Position numbers and translations under genes: made by a program. A stretch of 64,000 nt of DNA from Pseudomonas putida (GTDB lineage: Bacteria; Pseudomonadota; Gammaproteobacteria; Pseudomonadales; Pseudomonadaceae): the NCBI RefSeq assembly GCF_002025705.1, contig NZ_CP018846.1, forward strand, positions 487,501 to 551,500, in the 5' to 3' direction. The notes below the pieces were generated by a model. That model saw nothing but the letters and a program-made list of their open reading frames with translations. It searched no databases and was not told the DNA's origin. Shown here one piece after another: positions 11,554 to 20,158 of the stretch (its first letter is position 1; each line of letters opens with the position of its first letter).

Positions 11554-12120
11554 ATGACAGGCGCCAGGGAGCGGTTGACAGGCTGTGTGCTTTCGCTACT
11601 GCTATTTGCCCTGTCGCTAATGGCCGGCCCTGCCCAGGCGGACGCATCAGCCACCTCCGCACAGGCCCAGCAGCGCGCCAGGGCGGTGACCCAGGTGGTG
11701 TTGGGCATCCTCAGCTATGCACGTTGGCCGAGCGAGCCAGTGCCCTTGCGCCTGTGCCTGGTCGGCCCCACCGAATATGCCGACGACCTGATCAAAGGCA
11801 ACATGCAGAACTCCGGGCAACCCTTGCAGGTACGTCGCCTGCTGGCCGACGACCGGCAGGTGGCCCAGGCCTGTGACGCCATCTACATCGGCAAGCTCGA
11901 CGACGCCGAGCGTGATCGCCTGTTCCAGGCGGTCAGCGGCCACCCGGTATTGAGCATCAGCGAAGCCGACGACCCGTGTACGGTCGGTAGCCTGTTCTGC
12001 CTGCGCGTCAGCGATCAACAGGTCGCCTTCGAGGTCAACCTGGACTCCGTGGCGCGTTCCGGCGTGCGTATTCACCCCAGCGTGTTGCAGCTGTCACGGC
12101 GCCGCGGAGCTCTGCCATGA
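11554..12120 (+). CDS. yfiR: YfiR family periplasmic repressor of the diguanylate cyclase YfiN
   Basis: This 188-residue protein has a signal peptide with a likely cut after AQA (about residue 29). YfiR is a periplasmic protein (DUF4154 family) that holds the inner-membrane diguanylate cyclase YfiN inactive and responds to envelope redox stress. The paired cysteines expected for the family are present, including CTVGSLFC with the C-x6-C spacing known from P. aeruginosa YfiR. The FEVNLD stretch is also typical. The gene is first in yfiR-yfiN-yfiB and overlaps yfiN by 4 bp. The ribosome site is weak and lies in a palindrome. Confidence 0.9.
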   Translation: MTGARERLTGCVLSLLLFALSLMAGPAQADASATSAQAQQRARAVTQVVLGILSYARWPSEPVPLRLCLVGPTEYADDLIKGNMQNSGQPLQVRRLLADDRQVAQACDAIYIGKLDDAERDRLFQAVSGHPVLSISEADDPCTVGSLFCLRVSDQQVAFEVNLDSVARSGVRIHPSVLQLSRRRGALP

Positions 12121-13403
12121 AGCGCGCAGCCATGAAGGCCGGCAACAAGCAGACCGTTCGCCCGACCCTGCGCTCGGTGCTCGGCCGCGGCCACCTCAGC
12201 GTGGCACTGCTGGCGGTGGGCCTGGCCGGTATCTCGCTGACCTTGCTGGGTGTGCTCGCCCTGCGTGTATATGCCAATCACAACTTGCACCTGATTGCCC
12301 GCTCGATCAACTACACCGTCGAAGCTGCCGTTGTGTTCGACGACAGTGCCGCAGCCAATGAGGCGCTGGAACTGATCGCCAAGACCGAAGAGGTGGCGGA
12401 CGCCAAGGTATTCAACAACGACGGTGAGCAGTTGGCGCATTGGCAGCGCAACGATGAGGGCGTGCTCGGGCACCTGGAGGTGCAAGTGGCGACAGCCTTG
12501 CTGGATGAGCCGATCAACCTGCCGATCATGCACCAGCAACAGAAGGTCGGGCATATCGAGCTGATCGGCCAGGGCCGCAGCCTGTTGCTGTTCCTGCTCA
12601 GTGGCCTTGGCGGCATCCTGTTTTGCACGATCCTCAGTGCCTTCGTCGCCTTGTACCTGTCGCGACGCCTGCTTGGCGATATTGTCCGGCCTTTGCGTGG
12701 CCTGGCCAGTGTCGCCCACGCAGCCCGGCGTGAACGCAGTTTCGACCGCCGGGTACCCGAAGCGCCCATTGCCGAGCTCAACGAGTTGGGCAACGACTTC
12801 AACGCGTTGCTCGACGAGCTGGAGGTCTGGCACAGCCACCTGCAGAACGAGAACGCCACCCTGGCGCACCAGGCCAGCCACGACAGCCTTACCGGCTTGC
12901 CCAACCGCGCGTTCTTCGAGGGCCGCCTCAGTCGCAGCCTGCGCAACGCCGCACGGCAGCAAGACCATCTGGCCTTGCTGTTCCTCGACAGTGACCACTT
13001 CAAGCAGATCAACGACAGCCACGGCCATGCCGTGGGCGACGAAGTGCTGATCAATGTTGCCGACCGCGTGCGTGCGCAACTGCGTGAGCACGACCTGGTG
13101 GCCCGCCTGGGCGGTGACGAGTTCGCTGTGCTGCTGACCCCGCTGCACTCGCGCGAGGACGCCGAGCGTATTGCCGAGAAGATCATCGCCAGCATGCAAC
13201 TGCCGATGCTGCTCGAAGGCGGCGAAAGCCTCACCACGTCATTGAGTGTCGGCATCGCTTATTACCCGGATGATGGCAGTGACCCTGCCAGCCTCCTCAA
13301 TGCCGCGGATGCGGCGATGTACCAGGCCAAGCGCAAGCGCCGTGGCCAGTGGCAAGCGGCGCAGACGGAACGGTCCGCCGCCGATTTCAGGAACAGGAGT
13401 TGA
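12117..13403 (+). CDS. yfiN: Membrane diguanylate cyclase YfiN (TpbB)
   Basis: This 428-residue protein makes cyclic-di-GMP, which promotes biofilm and lowers motility. Residues about 28-52 form TM1, followed by a periplasmic PAS-like (CHASE8) domain. TM2 is around 155-178, then a HAMP segment, and a GGDEF domain from about 245. The active-site motif is intact (RLGGDEFAVLL), as is DHFKQINDSHGHAVGD, so catalysis is likely. YfiR represses it through the periplasmic domain. Start chosen at the ATGA overlap with yfiR; a second ATG is 5 codons on. P. aeruginosa has the same R-N-B order (PA1121-PA1119). Confidence 0.93.
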   Translation: MKRAAMKAGNKQTVRPTLRSVLGRGHLSVALLAVGLAGISLTLLGVLALRVYANHNLHLIARSINYTVEAAVVFDDSAAANEALELIAKTEEVADAKVFNNDGEQLAHWQRNDEGVLGHLEVQVATALLDEPINLPIMHQQQKVGHIELIGQGRSLLLFLLSGLGGILFCTILSAFVALYLSRRLLGDIVRPLRGLASVAHAARRERSFDRRVPEAPIAELNELGNDFNALLDELEVWHSHLQNENATLAHQASHDSLTGLPNRAFFEGRLSRSLRNAARQQDHLALLFLDSDHFKQINDSHGHAVGDEVLINVADRVRAQLREHDLVARLGGDEFAVLLTPLHSREDAERIAEKIIASMQLPMLLEGGESLTTSLSVGIAYYPDDGSDPASLLNAADAAMYQAKRKRRGQWQAAQTERSAADFRNRS

Positions 13404-13406
13404 ACC

Positions 13407-13898
13407 GTGATACAGCGTTTGCGTTTTTCTTTCTTTGTGATGTTGCTGGCCTTGCTGACGCTGGCAGGGTGCCAGAGCACACCACCCAAAGGTCTCACCG
13501 CCGAGCAGATTGCCGTGCTCAAGCGTGAGGGCTTTGCCCCCACTGACGAGGGCTGGGCATTCGACCTGTCGGGCAAGGTGCTGTTCGGCAGCGACCTGGA
13601 CAGCCTCAACGGCGCGAGCCAGGCGATTGTCGAGCGGATAGGCAAGGCGCTAATGGGGGTTGGCATTCAAGGCGTGCGGGTCGATGGCCATGCCGATGCA
13701 TCGGGCAAGGCGGCGTACAACCAGCAGTTGTCCGAGCGGCGCGCGCAGAGTGTGGCCAAGGCGTTGATCGACGTTGGCATGCCGGCGCAGAACATCCGGA
13801 CCCGTGGGCTGGGCAGCTCGCAGCCAGTAGCGGATAACCGCACCAGCGCAGGGCGGACCGAGAACCGGCGGGTGTCGATTGTAGTCGCGTCTTACTGA
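13407..13898 (+). CDS. yfiB: YfiB outer-membrane lipoprotein, OmpA-like peptidoglycan-binding domain
   Basis: This 163-residue protein has a lipoprotein signal with lipobox LAGC (Cys 22). An OmpA C-terminal domain follows, with VDGHADASG and NRRVSIVV motifs that bind peptidoglycan. In P. aeruginosa, YfiB sequesters YfiR at the outer membrane and so releases YfiN. Translation starts at GTG 13407, three bases after the yfiN stop, with AGGAG upstream at 13395-13399. The short spacing supports one transcript with yfiRN. Confidence 0.92.
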   Translation: MIQRLRFSFFVMLLALLTLAGCQSTPPKGLTAEQIAVLKREGFAPTDEGWAFDLSGKVLFGSDLDSLNGASQAIVERIGKALMGVGIQGVRVDGHADASGKAAYNQQLSERRAQSVAKALIDVGMPAQNIRTRGLGSSQPVADNRTSAGRTENRRVSIVVASY

Positions 13899-13904
13899 GC
13901 CCCA

Positions 13905-13939
13905 CCGCCCATTCGCGGGTTTGACCCGCGAATGGGCGG
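13905..13939. terminator. Bidirectional hairpin between yfiB and the LysR gene
   Basis: A perfect 16-bp stem (13905-13920 with 13924-13939) has a TTG loop. The stem core CGCGGGTTTGACCCGCG resembles the second REP class in this window. It sits between two convergent genes. No T-run follows, so it may be a REP-derived hairpin rather than a classical terminator. Confidence 0.65.
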
Positions 13940-13952
13940 CGAAGCAAACCCA

Positions 13953-14903
13953 TCAATCCTGAGCGAAGTGCATCTCGCGCGTCTCACCCATCAACAACGG
14001 TGCATTCGCCTCGGTCACCCCACGGATGTAATCCCACAACAGGGTAATCCGCTTCAGCTTGCGCAAGTCCTCCCGGCAGTACATCCAGAATTGCCGCGTC
14101 ACCTCGATCTCCTCCGGCAGCACCGTCACCAGTCGAGGGTCCTGCGCCGCCAGGAAGCATGGCAAGATCGCCAATCCGCGCCCCTGCAACGCCGCCGTGT
14201 ACTGGGCGATGACACTGGTGCTGCGCAAATGCGCATTGGCATTGGGGATCAGGTTGGCCAGGTACAGTAATTCCGAACTGAACGCCAGGTCATCCACATA
14301 GCTGATGAACGGATGCCCCACCAGGTCGCTCACCTGGCGAATCGGCGCATGGCTGTCGAGGTAGCCCTGGGTCGCATACAGCCGCAGCCGGTAGTCGCAC
14401 AGCTTGCAGCACACATAGGGCCCATGCTCGGGCCGCTCCAGGGCGATGACGATGTCCGCCTCGCGCTTGGACAGGCTGATGAAGTGCGGCAGCGGCAGGA
14501 TATCCACCGAAATCGCCGGGTAGGCATCGACGAAATGGCTCAGTTGCGGGGTGACGAAGAAGCTGCCGAAGCCCTCGGTGCAACCCATGCGCACATGCCC
14601 CGACAGCGCCACGCCGGAGCCTGAGACCTGCTCGCAGGCCATGTGCAAGGTGCTCTCGATCGATTCTGCATAGCCCAGCAGGCGCTGCCCTTCGGCAGTC
14701 AGGACGAAGCCGTTGGTGCGTGACTTCTCGAACAGCAGCGTACCCAACGCCCCCTCCAGCGAACTGATGCGCCGCGACACCGTGGTGTAGTCGACGGCCA
14801 GGCGTTTGGCCGCGCTGCTGGCTTTGCGCGTGCGCGCTACTTCAAGGAAGAACTTCAGGTCGTCCCAGTTCAGCGAACTGAGGGAGGTCAGGTCTTTTTG
14901 CAT
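13953..14903 (-). CDS. LysR-type transcriptional regulator next to mmsAB
   Basis: This 316-residue protein starts MQKDLTSL. The N-terminal winged helix has the LysR pattern ([20 protein letters not shown], about residues 35-54), followed by a substrate-binding domain. The gene diverges from mmsA with a 132-bp gap, so regulation of mmsAB is likely but inferred. P. aeruginosa uses the AraC-type MmsR for this task, so the regulator differs. A much longer open frame continues upstream antisense to mmsA and mmsB. The internal ATG at 14903 is chosen because the LysR domain begins there. Confidence 0.88.
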   Translation of the reverse strand: MQKDLTSLSSLNWDDLKFFLEVARTRKASSAAKRLAVDYTTVSRRISSLEGALGTLLFEKSRTNGFVLTAEGQRLLGYAESIESTLHMACEQVSGSGVALSGHVRMGCTEGFGSFFVTPQLSHFVDAYPAISVDILPLPHFISLSKREADIVIALERPEHGPYVCCKLCDYRLRLYATQGYLDSHAPIRQVSDLVGHPFISYVDDLAFSSELLYLANLIPNANAHLRSTSVIAQYTAALQGRGLAILPCFLAAQDPRLVTVLPEEIEVTRQFWMYCREDLRKLKRITLLWDYIRGVTEANAPLLMGETREMHFAQD

Positions 14904-15035
14904 GTTGATCCGGTTTTTTTGTGCGTTCTTGTTGGATGTTTGCACATCTATACTCGAAAAAAGCCCCAAGGCGCCACCTCGTGTTTGCCCGGCGCTGGCG
15001 ATCTCGTCCTGACAATAATTCCAAGGAGAACGCAG

Positions 15036-16562
15036 ATGAACGCACCACAATCCCCTGACAAGACCAAGGTCGAGCAGGTCAAGCTGCTGATCGACGGCCA
15101 GTGGGTCGAATCGAAAACCAGCGAATGGCGCGATATCGTCAACCCGGCCACCCAAGAGGTGCTGGCGCGGGTACCGTTCGCCACCGTCGAAGAAGTGGAC
15201 GCCGCCGTGGCTGCCGGCCAGCGCGCCTTCAAGACCTGGCGTGACACCCCGATCGGTGCACGCATGCGCATCATGCTCAAGCTGCAGGCGCTGATCCGCG
15301 AACACACCAAGCGCATCGCCCAGGTGCTCAGCGCCGAGCAGGGCAAGACCCTTGCCGACGCCGAAGGCGACATCTTCCGCGGCCTTGAAGTGGTCGAGCA
15401 TGCGGCCTCCATCGGCACCCTGCAGATGGGCGAGTTCGCCGAGAACGTCGCCGGTGGCGTTGATACCTACACCCTGCGCCAGCCAATCGGCGTGTGCGCT
15501 GGCATCACTCCGTTCAACTTCCCGGCGATGATCCCGCTGTGGATGTTCCCGATGGCCATCGTCTGCGGCAACACCTTCGTCCTCAAACCTTCCGAGCAGG
15601 ACCCGCTGTCGACCATGCTGCTGGTCGAGCTGGCGCTGGAAGCCGGTGTGCCGGCGGGCGTGCTCAACGTGGTGCACGGTGGCAAGCAAGTGGTGGATGC
15701 GATCTGCACCCATCAGGACATCAAGGCGATTTCCTTCGTGGGTTCCACCGAAGTCGGCACCCACGTGTACAACCTGGCCAGCCAGCACGGCAAGCGTGTG
15801 CAGTCGATGATGGGCGCGAAGAACCACGCCGTGGTGCTGCCTGACGCCAACCGCACGCAAACCGTCAACGCCCTGGTCGGAGCCGCCTTTGGCGCAGCCG
15901 GCCAGCGCTGCATGGCCACTTCGGTGGCAGTGCTGGTGGGCAAGGCGCGTGATTGGCTGCCGGACATCAAGGACGCAGCAAGCAAGCTCAAGGTCAACGC
16001 CGGTTGTGAACCGGGCACCGATGTCGGCCCAGTGGTTTCCAAGCGTGCCAAGGAGCGTGTACTGGGCCTGATCGAAAGCGGTATCCAGGAAGGCGCCAAA
16101 CTCGAACTCGATGGCCGTGGCGTGAAGGTGCCGGGTTACGAGCAAGGCAACTTCGTCGGCCCGACCCTGTTCTCCGGGGTGAAGACCGACATGCAGGTGT
16201 ACACCCAGGAAATCTTCGGCCCGGTGCTGGTAACCCTGGAAGTCGACACCCTCGACGAAGCCATCGCCCTGGTCAACGCCAACCCGTTCGGCAATGGCAC
16301 CGGCCTGTTCACCCAGAGCGGCGCGGCGGCGCGCAAGTTCCAGAGCGAGATCGACATTGGCCAGGTCGGCATCAACATCCCGATCCCGGTACCGGTGCCG
16401 TTCTTCAGCTTCACAGGCTCGCGCGGCTCCAAGCTCGGCGACCTCGGCCCGTACGGCAAGCAAGTGGTGCAGTTCTACACTCAGACCAAGACCGTCACCG
16501 CCCGCTGGTTCGATGACGACAGCGTCAATGACGGTGTGAACACCACCATCAGCCTGCGCTAA
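15036..16562 (+). CDS. mmsA: Methylmalonate-semialdehyde dehydrogenase (CoA-acylating)
   Basis: This 508-residue aldehyde dehydrogenase converts methylmalonate semialdehyde (valine breakdown) or malonate semialdehyde to propionyl-CoA or acetyl-CoA with NAD and CoA. The nucleotide-binding segment [10 protein letters not shown] and the catalytic Cys in GQRCMATS are present. The C-terminus [19 protein letters not shown] is typical of MmsA. The start at 15036 is set by AAGGAG at 15023-15028; the frame is open further upstream but lacks homology. It is followed after 10 bases by mmsB, so the two form an operon that ends in a terminator at 17477. Confidence 0.95.
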   Translation: MNAPQSPDKTKVEQVKLLIDGQWVESKTSEWRDIVNPATQEVLARVPFATVEEVDAAVAAGQRAFKTWRDTPIGARMRIMLKLQALIREHTKRIAQVLSAEQGKTLADAEGDIFRGLEVVEHAASIGTLQMGEFAENVAGGVDTYTLRQPIGVCAGITPFNFPAMIPLWMFPMAIVCGNTFVLKPSEQDPLSTMLLVELALEAGVPAGVLNVVHGGKQVVDAICTHQDIKAISFVGSTEVGTHVYNLASQHGKRVQSMMGAKNHAVVLPDANRTQTVNALVGAAFGAAGQRCMATSVAVLVGKARDWLPDIKDAASKLKVNAGCEPGTDVGPVVSKRAKERVLGLIESGIQEGAKLELDGRGVKVPGYEQGNFVGPTLFSGVKTDMQVYTQEIFGPVLVTLEVDTLDEAIALVNANPFGNGTGLFTQSGAAARKFQSEIDIGQVGINIPIPVPVPFFSFTGSRGSKLGDLGPYGKQVVQFYTQTKTVTARWFDDDSVNDGVNTTISLR

Positions 16563-16572
16563 GGAGAAAGCC

Positions 16573-17463
16573 ATGCGTATCGCATTCATCGGCCTGGGCA
16601 ACATGGGCGCACCCATGGCCCGCAACCTGATCAAGGCCGGGCACCAGCTGAACCTGTTCGACCTGAACAAGACCGTGCTGGCCGAGCTCGCCGAACTGGG
16701 CGGGCAGGTCAGCGCCTCGCCCCGGGACGCGGCGGCCAGCAGCGAGCTGGTGATCACCATGCTGCCGGCGGCGGCCCATGTGCGCGCCGTGTACCTCAAC
16801 GAAGACGACGGTGTGCTGGCGGGCATTCGCCCGGGCACGCCAACCCTGGACTGCAGCACCATCGACCCACAGACCGCGCGTGATGTTTCCAAAGCCGCTG
16901 CGGCCAAGGGTGTGGACATGGGGGATGCGCCAGTGTCCGGTGGTACCGGCGGCGCGGCGGCGGGCACGCTGACCTTCATGGTCGGTGCCAGCAACGAACT
17001 CTTCGCCGCCCTCGAGCCGGTGCTCAAGCAGATGGGCCGCAACATCGTGCACTGCGGTGAAGTGGGTACCGGGCAGATCGCCAAGATCTGCAACAACCTG
17101 CTGCTGGGTATCTCGATGGTCGGCGTGTCCGAGGCCATGGCCCTGGGCAATGCGCTGGGCATCGATACCAAGGTGCTGGCGGGGATCATCAACAGCTCGA
17201 CTGGGCGCTGCTGGAGTTCCGACACCTACAACCCGTGGCCGGGCATCATCGAAACTGCCCCCGCCTCACGTGGCTACACCGGTGGGTTTGGCGCCGAACT
17301 GATGCTCAAGGACCTGGGGCTGGCCACCGAGGCCGCGCGCCAGGCCCACCAGCCGGTGATCCTGGGCGCTGTGGCCCAGCAGCTGTATCAGGCCATGAGC
17401 CTGCGCGGTGAAGGCGGCAAGGACTTCTCGGCGATCGTCGAGGGTTACCGCAAGAAGGATTGA
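16573..17463 (+). CDS. mmsB: 3-hydroxyisobutyrate dehydrogenase
   Basis: This 296-residue member of the beta-hydroxyacid dehydrogenase family oxidises 3-hydroxyisobutyrate to methylmalonate semialdehyde with NAD, the step before MmsA in valine catabolism. The N-terminal dinucleotide motif reads GLGNMGAPMA. The substrate signature DAPVSGGTGGA and the catalytic Lys region GQIAKICNN (about 171) are present. AAGGAG precedes the start. Length matches the family. Confidence 0.96.
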   Translation: MRIAFIGLGNMGAPMARNLIKAGHQLNLFDLNKTVLAELAELGGQVSASPRDAAASSELVITMLPAAAHVRAVYLNEDDGVLAGIRPGTPTLDCSTIDPQTARDVSKAAAAKGVDMGDAPVSGGTGGAAAGTLTFMVGASNELFAALEPVLKQMGRNIVHCGEVGTGQIAKICNNLLLGISMVGVSEAMALGNALGIDTKVLAGIINSSTGRCWSSDTYNPWPGIIETAPASRGYTGGFGAELMLKDLGLATEAARQAHQPVILGAVAQQLYQAMSLRGEGGKDFSAIVEGYRKKD

Positions 17464-17476
17464 CGAGCGAGGACTT

Positions 17477-17548
17477 CATCGCGGGCCGGGTGGCCTTTCC
17501 TCTGAAACTGCGCACCAGAGGGGAGGGGCCCGCACCGCGATGTTTTTT
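17477..17548 (+). terminator. mmsAB terminator
   Basis: The imperfect inverted repeat 17477-17504 with 17515-17542 (ends CATCGCGG and CCGCGATG, inner CCTCTG and CAGAGG) is followed by TTTTTT. It lies 14 bp after mmsB and also marks the border to the accessory hcp module. Confidence 0.8.
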
Positions 17549-17557
17549 GAGCATTAT

Positions 17558-17947
17558 TTAGGTAAGGGGGGGTAAGTAATGCATGAAAACTCCCAAACCA
17601 AAAAATGCGATAGTCAATATCAAAAGCGAGGAGCCTATGAAGATTAGGAGGGTCTTGATTTTTGAAGGTAGATTATTTATTTCCTTGATGTCAATGAGGT
17701 TTTTTCGTGCATAGATTTTAGGAATTAGCAGAATGAATGATATGTTCGTTAGTCGAAAGAATTTTCCCATCATGCCAGCATGTAGCCAGAGTTTTTTTTC
17801 GCCGGTTATTGCATTGCAATTTAATAAAAATCCTTCAATGTAATCAATTTTGCGATGAGCAATATATATTGTTAATGCCAGGTTCAAGAGAAGTAGAGTT
17901 GTGACTGTCATGCTGTAGACTAAAAAAATCCAATGCATGATTGTCAT
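17558..17947 (-). CDS. Small membrane protein, putative immunity protein of the upstream effector
   Basis: This 129-residue protein matches no family I recognise. Hydrophobic segments lie at about residues 5-29, 66-80 (weaker) and 98-122, so it is probably an inner-membrane protein with two or three spans. The gene overlaps the end of the effector gene by 4 bp (ATGA), which couples their translation. Its composition is strikingly AT-rich against the neighbours, a mark of horizontal gain common for immunity genes. The role is inferred from position after a membrane-acting toxin-like gene. It could also be an unrelated membrane protein. Confidence 0.7.
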   Translation of the reverse strand: MTIMHWIFLVYSMTVTTLLLLNLALTIYIAHRKIDYIEGFLLNCNAITGEKKLWLHAGMMGKFFRLTNISFILLIPKIYARKNLIDIKEINNLPSKIKTLLIFIGSSLLILTIAFFGLGVFMHYLPPLT

Positions 17948-18921
17948 TTTGCTACTGCCTCGTATAGAAGTTCCCCAGCCCAGGCGCCTGCTTCATTCCC
18001 AAGTTTTCCGCCTGCCATTCCCCCCACTGTACCCCCGAATATCCCACAAGCGAGTGCTCCGGTTCCACCTGTCGCTACGCCAAACACCACGCTGCAAGCA
18101 GCACCAAGAAGAAGCTTGCCACTGGCTGCCCCAGCAGTAGTACCAACCAAGCCCAAGGTTAATGAACTAACCTCGACATACTGCGCCTTTTTGCATTCCT
18201 CCTTGCGTCCGAGCGTACAGGCTTTATGTATCTCCAGTCCGGTAGCAGCGACATCTAACGCCATCCCGACATACGTTCCGTTCTTTATCAAATTAGCAGC
18301 TGTCGCCACGCCTGACACTTTGTTGGCATATCCTGCAATCTCGCCTGTATGTAAATAACTCTTTGTGGATATCCCTAGCGTCCTTTTGATCGAGCTTTTG
18401 TTCCTTAGACCGGAACCGTACGCAGCCAGCTTGTTCAACTGCTGATCCAACTTCATGAACAAGGCCGAACGCTTTGCATAGAACTGATCGCGAGCCGCCA
18501 TCGTTCCTGACCCGAGATGCTGTAGATGCAACTTCTCGATTTCCATCAAGGTGGCTTCGATAGCTTTCAGGCGCTTGCTCCACCCTTCACTGACCACTCC
18601 AGCGCCCACGGACGCATGTGCGATGAGGCTCTTCAAAGTCTCGAAATTGTCCAGGAAAAAGTTATCCACACCCTGGCCGTTGCGCATCAACCCCAGGTGC
18701 GCAATTGTCGCCTGCCTCATCATCCAGGCTTCCTGGCTGGTGCAGGAGGCCGTGGTGGGGTCGCCGATGATGATAAGTTCCCCGCTACGGACCACGGTAT
18801 TGGCGATGTGTGAATTCAGCACATCAAACTTTTCCAGGGAGTGACCGGTCAGTGCCAGGTCGGATTTCAGCCTGTGATAGTTTTGCAGCTTGAGGTTGAG
18901 GTACGCGCGAGCTTCGGACAT
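17944..18921 (-). CDS. Putative Hcp-dependent T6SS effector with glycine-zipper membrane domain
   Basis: This 325-residue protein starts at MSEARAYL. The start is placed 10 bp after the hcp stop, with GAGGG upstream; the frame is open further but would run into hcp. Residues 1-190 look helical and soluble. Residues about 195-230 are amphipathic. Residues about 250-308 are hydrophobic and rich in Gly and Ala with GxxxG-type repeats (GGTVGGMAGGKLG), as in pore-forming toxins. Cys at 234 and 243 could form a disulfide in the periplasm. Position between hcp and a small membrane protein fits an Hcp cargo that damages the inner membrane. No named family is claimed. Confidence 0.68.
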   Translation of the reverse strand: MSEARAYLNLKLQNYHRLKSDLALTGHSLEKFDVLNSHIANTVVRSGELIIIGDPTTASCTSQEAWMMRQATIAHLGLMRNGQGVDNFFLDNFETLKSLIAHASVGAGVVSEGWSKRLKAIEATLMEIEKLHLQHLGSGTMAARDQFYAKRSALFMKLDQQLNKLAAYGSGLRNKSSIKRTLGISTKSYLHTGEIAGYANKVSGVATAANLIKNGTYVGMALDVAATGLEIHKACTLGRKEECKKAQYVEVSSLTLGLVGTTAGAASGKLLLGAACSVVFGVATGGTGALACGIFGGTVGGMAGGKLGNEAGAWAGELLYEAVAK

Positions 18922-18931
18922 GGCAGCACCC

Positions 18932-19420
18932 TCACGCGTATTTTCTGTTGCCGATGCGGTCCCAGCCCCCGGCGATATTACCGCCGCCACTGCCATCCTG
19001 GCGGCGCTGCTGGGTGTAAGTGGTCTTGATCCGCCCGTAGTTGAGTTGCACCACTTCCAGTGGTACTCCTGCGTCCACGGCCTGCGAATACTCGGCGATG
19101 ATCACCTCTTCAAGGATGATTTCAAAGTACCTGAGCTTGTCACCGCCAGCACGACAGAGAGCGAGCTTCACTTCTTTCAGATGCTGGCCTGTGCAACTGG
19201 CTTCCATCAGTTTGCAACTGGCACTGTCGAGGTACTTGGTGAAAGTGAAGTTGGTGACGGAGGTCCTGCCCGATGTTGCGCCACCGGCGGAGCTGGCAGT
19301 GGCAGATGTACTTTGGCTGACGCCAAAGTCGTAGCCCAGCACTTCAATCCATTTACTGTATTTTTCGTCCAGTGCTTCGCCTGGAATACTGTCGATCTGA
19401 ATGTAGGCGTCGAAAGCCAT
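18932..19420 (-). CDS. hcp: Hcp family type VI secretion tube protein / effector carrier
   Basis: This 162-residue protein belongs to the Hcp1 family (DUF796). It begins MAFDAYIQIDSIPGEALD and has the family segments TKYLDSASCKLMEASCTG and YFEIILEEVI. Hcp forms hexameric rings that stack into the T6SS tube and can carry effectors in the lumen. No other T6SS structural gene (tss, vgrG, clpV) is in the window, so this is an orphan hcp that would rely on a machine encoded elsewhere. It is the first gene of hcp-effector-immunity on the minus strand. AGGAGAG precedes the ATG. Confidence 0.92.
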   Translation of the reverse strand: MAFDAYIQIDSIPGEALDEKYSKWIEVLGYDFGVSQSTSATASSAGGATSGRTSVTNFTFTKYLDSASCKLMEASCTGQHLKEVKLALCRAGGDKLRYFEIILEEVIIAEYSQAVDAGVPLEVVQLNYGRIKTTYTQQRRQDGSGGGNIAGGWDRIGNRKYA

Positions 19421-19449
19421 GCTTATCTCTCCTTGACATTGTTTTGGAT

Positions 19450-19463
19450 GGGCAATGTTGCCC
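19450..19463. promoter_or_regulatory. Palindrome upstream of hcp
   Basis: The perfect inverted repeat GGGCAATGTTGCCC (6-2-6) lies 30 bp before the hcp start, in the 297-bp gap 19421-19717. It may be an operator or a leader hairpin. I looked for a sigma-54 site (TGGCAC-N5-TTGC) in this gap on the hcp strand and saw none. Confidence 0.35.
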
Positions 19464-19660
19464 GGCGATTCGGGCGCCCCGTGCAGGCTAGGTCTGGGAG
19501 AGTGCGAGGGCAATACGCTATGGGGCGGTGTGGCGCAATTCAGAAAAGGACTACAAGAAGAGGGAATCAAGCTGAGGGTAAATGTCAGAAGATGTTGCTG
19601 AAGTTCAATGGGTATAGGGTTGTTTTGCTTTTTTTGCTACAGGTGTTCAACAGAGTGATA

Positions 19661-19693
19661 GCCCTGTAGGAAGTTTCACGTTTTCCACAGGGC
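19661..19693. terminator. Candidate hairpin terminator after the cupin gene
   Basis: GCCCTGT(A)GGAA at 19661-19672 pairs with TTCCACAGGGC at 19683-19693, leaving a 10-base loop and one bulged base. It lies 25 bp beyond the cupin stop. There is no T-run, so the function is uncertain. The rest of the gap up to hcp shows nothing else clear. Confidence 0.4.
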
Positions 19694-19717
19694 CCACATC
19701 GCTCTGGCAAAAGAAAA

Positions 19718-20062
19718 TCAGGCGAAGACGAAGTACTTGCGTACGGTCTCGACCACTTCCCAGGTACCTTTCATCCCCGGTTCGATCACGAATACATCAC
19801 CCGCTTTCAGATGCTTCGGTTCTTCGCCTTCCGGGGTGATGATGCAGTAGCCATCGAGGAAGTGGCAGAACTCCCACTTCTCGTAGTTGACCTCGAACTT
19901 GCCCGGCGTGCAGATCCAGGTACCCATGATCTTGCTGCCGTCGGCCGACAGGTAGGCATTGAGGTTGACGGTGTGCGGATCGCCGCCGATGCGCTTCCAC
20001 TTGGTGGCGTCCACGACCGGCGTCGGGCAGGTTTCGCGCAGGACGGTGATGAAATCGGACAT
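19718..20062 (-). CDS. Cupin domain protein (EutQ-like, cupin_3)
   Basis: This 114-residue single-domain cupin has the pattern GTWICTPGKFEVNYEKWEF, then an FLDGYCIITPEG turn and AGDVFVIEPGMKGTWEV, as in the DUF861/cupin_3 family. The classical metal-binding His set is incomplete, so any enzyme activity is uncertain. It is a lone gene between dmeF and the hcp module, on the minus strand. Function unknown. Confidence 0.82.
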   Translation of the reverse strand: MSDFITVLRETCPTPVVDATKWKRIGGDPHTVNLNAYLSADGSKIMGTWICTPGKFEVNYEKWEFCHFLDGYCIITPEGEEPKHLKAGDVFVIEPGMKGTWEVVETVRKYFVFA

Positions 20063-20158
20063 GGCACAACTCCTGGTGACTGGCTGAATGACTGGTCACC
20101 ATAGGGCCAATGGCCGAGCCGCAGTTGCCTGGGCTCGACGTCCAGCTGCCTGCCCGCG

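Noticed and set aside
14904..17225. A 1090-codon minus-strand open frame runs antisense through mmsA and mmsB into the LysR gene.
   Set aside because: Only its last 316 codons match a protein family (LysR). The rest mirrors the codon bias of the high-GC sense genes.
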